64,000 nt of DNA from assembly GCA_014843695.1 (NCBI GenBank), contig CM026404.1, forward strand, positions 84,970,712 through 85,034,711, in the 5' to 3' direction. Below are positions 57,085-64,000 of the stretch, one piece after another. Origin of the DNA: Archivesica marissinica (taxonomy: Eukaryota > Mollusca > Bivalvia > Venerida > Vesicomyidae). The translations under genes and the position numbers were made by a program. Each line of letters opens with the position of its first letter. Position 1 is the stretch's first letter. The notes beneath the pieces were generated by a model that worked only from the letters and a program-made list of their open reading frames with translations, was not told the origin of the DNA and ran no database searches.

Positions 57085-57345
57085 ACGCAGTTTGTTGACA
57101 TAACAAAATAATGTAAATAGGGTCGACATTCATGCGTAATACAAAGCGTCTATCCTGAATAACACGAGTTATGCTACATATTTACCGTGATATCTCACAT
57201 GTGTGCCTATGCATATTTATCTTAATTAAATTATCTCTAAACGAAAGTATCGCGTGTTTAGTAGTGACTTCAATGCCAACAAATGCCAATTCAGGAGCCT
57301 GGATGACCGTTATATGAAATCCTACTTTCACGTTTGAAAGTTTGT
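57085..57345 (+). repeat. Unclassified dispersed repeat X, copy 3
   Basis: It runs from TTGTTGACATAACAAAATAA through CATTCATGCGTAATACAAAG, GTGATATCTCACATGTGTGC and CTATGCATATTTATC to TATATGAAATCCTACTTTCA. It lies just upstream of the CR1-like ORF1 (opposite strand) and may be part of a larger element. Confidence 0.7.
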
Positions 57346-59344
57346 ATATCCCAAAAACATTGTAACTCTAAATGATACATTTTGGAAAATAAACACATTT
57401 CAACACACAAAGCAAACAAAATATATGTTTGGCCAGTACACTCCTACACGACCTTTTATTTTATTTAAACACATACTATCTAATACTGCATGTTTATTCA
57501 TTGCAATTTCAAGACAAATTACATGCACACAACCAATGTTCTGAGATATCTTTGGCTGTAATATATTGTGGAATATATGAAACATAACCCCGGACAGACA
57601 GTGAGATACACGGGACCAGAGTAAAAACCAGAGGTAAAAATTCACTAATAATCGTGTATATAATGTAAAAAACTCTGGAAAACTGCATCCAATGCATCTC
57701 ACATGTTGTTTGTATATTAAAATATTTACAAAACTATAATACATTCATACTCATTTTTACTGTAAACTGTAGCTAGGCCTAGTTACTGTAGCTAGTTTAC
57801 TGTAGCTAGTTACTGTAGCTACTGCTAGAACGCTTATTTCCTTGCAACATACATACAATTTACAATGCATATAAACCGAATCCACAGATATGAAATGCAA
57901 ATATGTATGAATACGTAACTTTCACGACAAGAATGTAGATCAATTATTCTTAATAATAAATGTCTATATATACATGTGACTACGGGTAATGTTTGAGACC
58001 CGGCATTACAGTGCTGATATAAGTATGCATTCAAGATATTCTATAGAGTACATGAAAATTAGTTCTCTTCAATGAATTCATTTACTTCATTATAATAAAG
58101 ACAACAAATGTCTCTTATTAAACATAAAGTTGATGCAATCCGACTTAAGTGTTCGCTAGAACTAATTCAATTTACATTTCGAACTAGATACATTTTACAC
58201 GTTCCACTCTAATTGTCTAAACCTATGTTAAATATATTATTCTCCTGCCTAGTGTATACATATCATCCAACTGACACGGAGAAGGACAATATATGTTTTA
58301 CTTCGTTCAATATGTTTTACTTCGTTCAATATATGTTTTATTTCGTTCATTCTGTTTACATGTAAACGTACTGAAATAAATAATGCTTAAACTAATTCTA
58401 TATCCATCAACAAGTATCCACCTATCATTGGTCAATAATTCTAACACGTCAGTCAAACTTAATATCAGTGTCCTAGTATTAACAATTATAAATATATATC
58501 CTAACATCATTGTATAAGTATAACACTAACATTATTTCTTATAAATTCTTACAACTTATAAACTCTACTATTGTGACATGAACAATCTAAATACACACAT
58601 CTTCCATCTATTCAATGATTCAATCAATGCTGTAACAATATTATAAAGACACATCAGGCACATGTACCTATAAATGCATGTTTGTCAGTTCACCAGAATG
58701 CGACATGAAAAATATGAACCCATCAATCTACATTTCAGTGTTTCATTAACTTCATGGTATTGTCAAAATTAAACATCTACAAAATATATCATGCACATGT
58801 ATTTCCTCACTTAATAAAAACCAAATTCAAACTGGTATTGTTTTTTCCTAACAATCGGAACAACCGATGCTCAAATCGTTGCCGTCTGGTGCATGACCAT
58901 CAACACATTGTGAGTGCCGGTTCAGATATCCGGTTAATCACCACCTTCTATCTCAAAATACAAACATAATAAATGATTTTATTTAAATTGTGAAAATAAT
59001 AAATTGTAAAAACATTAGTTCATAATATATGTGAACAGAGTGGAATTCATTATGACAGTGTATGTGTTTCTGATTTCATTAACAAGACTTATATTTTATA
59101 ACATGCAACATTGGTCACACATTTCTCTCCACAACTTTTAATATCACTGCTCGAGCCTAAATGTCTCGAGTTCTATGCAACCTAAAATGCTTTCTACTCC
59201 AACTACCAACAATAAATAAACTATATTGAACACATCCCATTCTCAAAATGCCTCCATGCAAGATTATTTCAAACTCCACCTTCCTGAACAGAGCTGTTAA
59301 GCGACTGTATTCTTAATCTGTTTGCAGGTTTCATGTTAGAATAT
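57346..59344. other. Intergenic spacer
   Basis: AT-rich sequence with no convincing gene. It contains a short TAGTTACTGTAGC-type repeat near 57770-57825 and repeated TATGTTTTACTTCGTTCAAT near 58290-58345. Confidence 0.45.
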
Positions 59345-59555
59345 GTTCTGGAACCGAGTTGATAAGCGGCGGTTGTATTAGACTGTTTGTGGTAGACTGT
59401 TTGGAGGTTTTATGCTAGAATACGTTCTGGAAACGAGCTGTTAAGCATTTGTATTAGATACCGGTAGACCGTTTGCAGGTTTCATGCTAGACTACGTTCT
59501 GGAAACGAGCTGTTAAGCATTTGTATTAGATACCGGTAGACTGTTTGCAGTGTAG
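59345..59555 (+). repeat. Three diverged copies of a 72-79-bp repeat
   Basis: GTTCTGGAA..GAG starts at 59345, 59424 and 59496. Each copy continues with TAAGC, GTATTAGA and a TGTTTG..GGTTT..ATGCTAGA segment. Confidence 0.8.
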
Positions 59556-59779
59556 TAAATGGCAATTTGGTTCATTAAGAGCCATAGTCTGACGCGGAAG
59601 ATTGAGACACCGTCTGGACCGGAAGTGAGGCATTCTGAGAAACGGTGCGACCAAGTAAGAACGCCACACACGCTCTGACAACACGACTGATAAGACGTAT
59701 TTATCCTGGTTAAGAGTAGCGATAGGTAAGTTCCCTGGTCCTGTAGTGACTACTTTAGCAGGTTTCATGCTAGAATATG

Positions 59780-59934
59780 TTAGGGTTGATTTGGTTGTGG
59801 TTGAACAGTGTTAATGTTATCGTTTTGTTTATCAGTTGTTACACCCAAACAGATCCGCACAGTCCAGCTTATGTTTATCTCGTTTTGGTAAACTATTCCA
59901 GGATACACAGTCATTAAGGACAGCCAGACATTGC
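59780..59934 (-). CDS. Possible terminal exon of an unidentified minus-strand gene
   Basis: On the minus strand a strong acceptor, TTTATTCTCCTTGTTGCAG, precedes 59934. Entering in phase 1 the frame reads NVWLSLMTVYPGIVYQNEIN, ISWTVRICLGVTTDKQND and NINTVQPQPNQP, then TAA at 59782-59780. The first half is mildly hydrophobic and the tail polar. I recognise no domain. No upstream exon could be identified: the region to the right is a SINE fragment and then a 28-bp array. A chance open frame of 50 codons is quite possible, so this rests mainly on the acceptor. Confidence 0.25.
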
Positions 59935-60032
59935 CTGCAACAAGGAGAATAAAATTATTAATTGTGTAATATAGGTGTAGTATATGAAAGCATTGTAAAT
60001 CAGTTATTAGCTTATACAAATTTATTTTAGCT

Positions 60033-60075
60033 CGATTGCGAAACAAGTTCTTACAACTTCTATTAATCACTCTCG
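60033..60075 (-). mobile_element. tRNA-derived SINE, family B, 3' fragment, reverse orientation
   Basis: CGATTGCGAAACAAGTTC and TTACAACTTCTATTAATCAC are the reverse complement of the family B 3' region. Confidence 0.75.
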
Positions 60076-60779
60076 AGACGTCATTCCTGATGGAATCCAT
60101 CCACCGCCATGAGGGAGAGAGAAGAGAACATGTGGAATGTGTCTAAGAACACTATCGTAACGGCTACAGCTGGGCTGGAACTCCGGGCCTTTCGCACCTA
60201 AATTGAACGCCTTATCACTCGCTATCACGATTTCTTAGCTATGGTAATAATGCTTTTAATATTGCAAAATACAAAATTTCAACATATATCATTCAATGAT
60301 ATCTACATTTTTAAAACGCAAATCGGTTCTATCTTTCTTTGTAAAATGGTGTAGAAACGTATTTTTTTAATTTTCGAAATTTGAAACTATTATTAACATA
60401 CATACAATCAAAATATCAAACTCAAGACTAGTGTTCACTAATATACTGTCCACATTTATTCTATATGGGACACTGGGAAGTGAAACTGGCAATATTCTAT
60501 ATTGTACACTGGGAAGTGAAACTGGCAATAGAACTTGCAAAAACCTTGCATCTAACACTGCAACTATTGAAAGTCAACAGTGCTTACAGTAAAAACCAAC
60601 TGCTTATAATATGACAAGTAAAAACCAATTGTGTACACAATATGTCAACTGAAAACCAACTCTCTCTTACAATGCAACAAATGCACTCAACTCTGACTTA
60701 TCACACATCCAATGAACACCAACTCTCAAACAATACAATCAGTGAATACTCACCTTTTTACAATACAACAGATTCGGGC
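60076..60779. other. Spacer with small duplications
   Basis: No gene recognised. ACACTGGGAAGTGAAACTGG is repeated twice at about 60470-60530, and AAAACCAA motifs recur at 60590-60660. Confidence 0.45.
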
Positions 60780-63700
60780 GACTGTTCCGTGCCGTAGACT
60801 CTTGGTGACTGTTCCAATGATGTAGACGCTATGTGACTGTTCCAATGATGTAGACGCTTGGTGACTGTTCCAATGATGTAGATGCTATGTGATTGTTCCA
60901 ATGATGTAGACGCTAGGTGACTGTTCCAATGATGTAGACGCTAGGTGACTGTTCCAATAATGTAGACGCTTGGTGACTGTTCCAATGATGTAGACGCTAG
61001 GTTACTGTTCCAATGATGTAGACGCTAGGTGACTGTTCCAATGATGTAGACGCTAGGTGACTGTTCCAATGATGTAGACGCTAGGTGACTGTTCCAATGA
61101 TGTAGACTCTTGGTGACTGTTCCAATGATGTAGACGCTATGTGACTGTTCCAATGATGTAGACGCTAGGTGACTGTTCCAATGATGTAGACGCTAGGTTA
61201 CTGTTCCAATGATGTAGACACTAGGTGACTGTTCCATTGATGTAGACGCTAGGTTACTGTTCCAATGATGTAGACGCTAGGTGACTGTTCCAATAATGTA
61301 GACGCTAGGTGATTGTTCCAATGATGTAGACGCTAGGTGACTGTTCCAATGATGTAGACGCTAGGTGACTGTTCCAATGGTGTAGACTCTTTGTGACTGT
61401 TCCAATGAAGTAAACGCTTGGTGACTGTTCCAATGATGTAGACGCTAGGTGAATGTTCCAATGATGTAGACGCTAGGTGACTGTTCCAATGATGTAGACG
61501 CTAGGTGACTGTTCCAATGGTGTAGACGCTAGGTGACTGTTCCAATGGTGTAGACGCTAGGTGACTGTTCCAATAATGTAGACTCTTGGTGACTGTTCCA
61601 ATGATGTAGACGCTTGGTGACTGTTCCAATGATGTAGACGCTATGTGACTGTTCCAATGATGTAGACGCTAGGTGACTGTTCCAATGATGTAGACGTTAG
61701 GTGACTGTTCCAATGATGTAGACGCTAGGTGACTGTTCCAATGATTTAGACGCTTGGTAACTGTTCCAATGATGTAGACGCTAGGTTACTGTTCCAATGA
61801 TTTAGACGCTAGGTGACTGTTCCAATGATGTAGACGCTAGGTTACTGTTCCAATGATGTAGACGCTAGGTTACTGTTCCAATGATGTAGACGCTAGGTGA
61901 CTTTTCCAATGATGTAGACGCTAGGTGACTGTTCCAATGATGTAGACGCTTGGTGACTGTTCCAATGGTGTAGACGCTAGGTGACTGTTCCAATAATGCT
62001 CTTGGTGACTGTTCCAATGATGTAGACGCTTGGTGACTGTTCCAATGATGTAGACGCTTGGTGACTGTTCCAATGATGTAGACGCTAGAATACTGTTCCA
62101 ATGATGTAGATGCTAGGTGACTGTTCCAATGATGTAGACGCTATTTGACTGTTCCAATGATGTAGACGCTAGGTGACAGTTCCAATGATGTAGACGTTAG
62201 GTGACTGTTCCAATTATGTAGACGCTAGGTGACTGTTCCAATGATGTAGACGCTAGGTGACTGTTCCAATGATGTAGACGCTAGGTGACTGTTCCAATGA
62301 TGTAGACGCTACGTGACTGTTCTAATGATGTAGACGCTAGTTGACTGTTCCAATGATGTAGACGCTTGGTGACTGTTCCAATGATGTAGACGCTAGGTGA
62401 CTGTTCCAATGGTGTAGACGCTAGGTGACTGTTCCAATGATGTAGACGCTTGGTGACTGTTCCAATGATGTAGACGCTAGGTGACTGTTCCAATGATGTA
62501 GACGCTAGGTGACTGTTCCAATGATGTAGACGCTAGGTGACTGTTCCAATGATGTAGACGCTAGGTGACTGTTCCAATGGTGTAGACGCTAGGTGACTGT
62601 TCCAATGATGTAGACGCTTGGTGACTGTTCCAATGATGTAGACGCTTGGTGACTGTTCCAATGATGTAGACGCTAGTGACTGTTCCAATGATGTAGACGC
62701 TAGGTGACTGTTCCAATGATGTAGACGCTAGGTGACTGTTCCAATGATGTAGACGCTAGGTGACTGTTCCAATGATGTAGACGCTAGGTGACTGTTCCAA
62801 TGATGTAGACGCTAGGTGACTGTTCCAATGATGTAGACGCTAGGTGACTGTTCCAATGATGTAGACGCTAGGTGACTGTTCCAATGATGTAGACGCTAGG
62901 TGACTGTTCCAATGATGTAGACGCTAGGTGACTGTTCCAATGATGTAGACGCTTGGTGACTGTTCCAATGGTGTAGACGCTAGGTGACTGTTCCAATAAT
63001 GCTCTTGGTGACTGTTCCAATGATGTAGACGCTTGGTGACTGTTCCAATGATGTAGACGCTTGGTGACTGTTCCAATGATGTAGACGCTAGGTGACTGTT
63101 CCAATGATGTAGACGCTAGGTGACTGTTCCAATGATGTAGACGCTATGTGACTGTTCCAATGATGTAGACGCTAGGTGACTGTTCCAATGATGTAGACGC
63201 TAGGTGACTGTTCCAATTATGTAGACGCTAGGTGACTGTTCCAATGATGTAGACGCTAGGTGACTGTTCCAATGATGTAGACGCTAGGTGACTGTTCCAA
63301 TGATGTAGACGCTACGTGACTGTTCCAATGATGTAGACGCTAGTTGACTGTTCCAATGATGTAGACGCTTGGTGACTGTTCCAATGATGTAGACGCTAGG
63401 TGACTGTTCCAATGGTGTAGACGCTAGGTGACTGTTCCAATGGTGTAGACGCTAGGTGACTGTTCCAATAATGTAGAGTCTTGGTGACTGTTCCAATGAT
63501 GTAGACGCTTGTTGACTGTTCCAATGATGTAGGTGACTGATCCAATGATGTAGACGCTAGGTGACTGTTCCAATGATGTATAATCTAGGTGACTGTTCCA
63601 ATGATGTAGACGCTAGGTGACTGTTCCAATAATGTAGACTCTTGGTGACTGTTCCAATGATGTATACGCTATGTGACTGTTCCAATGATGTAGACGCTAG

Positions 63701-64000
63701 GTTACTGTTCCAATGATGTAGACGCTAGGTGACTGTTCCAATGATGTAGACGCTAGGTGACTGATCCAATGATGTAGACGCTAGGTGACTGTTCCAATGA
63801 TGTAGACGCTAGGTGACTGTTCTAATGATGTAGACGTTAGTTGACTGTTCCAATGATGTAGACGCTAGGTTACTCTTCCAATGATGTAGACGCTAGTTGA
63901 CTAATGGAACGCTAGGTGACTGATCCAATGATGTAGACGCTAGGTGATTGTTCCAATGATGTAGAAGCTAGGTGACTGTTCCAATGATGTAGACGCTAGG
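60780..64000 (+). repeat. Minisatellite, 28-bp unit, about 115 copies, running off the window
   Basis: The unit contains GACTGTTCCAATGATGTAGA then CGCTAGGT. Variants include CTTGG, CTATG, GGTGTAG and AATAATG. A rare irregular unit (CAATAATGCTCTTGG) appears at 61991 and 62994, 1,003 bases apart, with matching neighbours, showing a large duplicated block. Confidence 0.97.

Overview
The window looks like invertebrate nuclear DNA, most likely from a mollusc and probably a bivalve. The clues are split genes with GT-AG introns, AT-rich spacers, many tRNA-derived SINEs, a decayed repeat I recognise from bivalve genomes, a CR1-type retrotransposon ORF1 remnant, and extreme minisatellite expansion. 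The species cannot be named from the sequence. There are no operons, ribosome binding sites or CRISPR arrays.

The one recognisable host gene runs on the + strand from before about 4,482 to about 45,795. Six exons (4482-4643, 6265-6597, 14067-14137, 18449-18736, 26603-26824, 33564-33591) join with compatible phases 1/1/0/0/0. They encode the C-terminal part of one degenerate macrodomain followed by a complete second macrodomain that keeps its phosphate-binding loops. This is the layout of PARP14-like or other multi-macrodomain ADP-ribose proteins. Two more exons (42748-42783 and 45225-45396) fit each other and end in TAA before an AATAAA signal. They do not join in phase to the mini-exon at 33564, so at least one exon is missing, possibly in the 1,000-base N gap (40238-41237). 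The 5' part of the gene lies to the left of what I can recognise.

The most striking property is that every intron of this gene carries its own unrelated tandem array: 30 bp and 30 bp; 35, 22 and 42-52 bp; 27, 27/38, 48-50 and 50 bp; 38 bp; 49 and 32 bp; 22 and 32/40 bp; and a trinucleotide tract. About 1.3 kb of exon sits in about 41 kb, and arrays often stop within 20-100 bases of a splice site. Nearly all long open frames in the window are by-products of these arrays.

Outside the gene, positions 1-1640 and about 49150-55570 are blocks of a satellite with monomers of about 186-192 bp. A decayed inverted block lies at about 41738-42215. The right block contains a 67-bp array that appears to have grown out of the satellite monomer. 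It abuts a broken minus-strand CR1-like ORF1 with an SGNH-hydrolase domain (55571-56903). The right end, from 60780, is a 28-bp array that runs off the window. SINE families (called A to E here), several MITE-like foldbacks and an unclassified three-copy dispersed repeat fill much of the rest. The remaining spacers show nothing I can support as coding, apart from a possible minus-strand terminal exon at 59780-59934.
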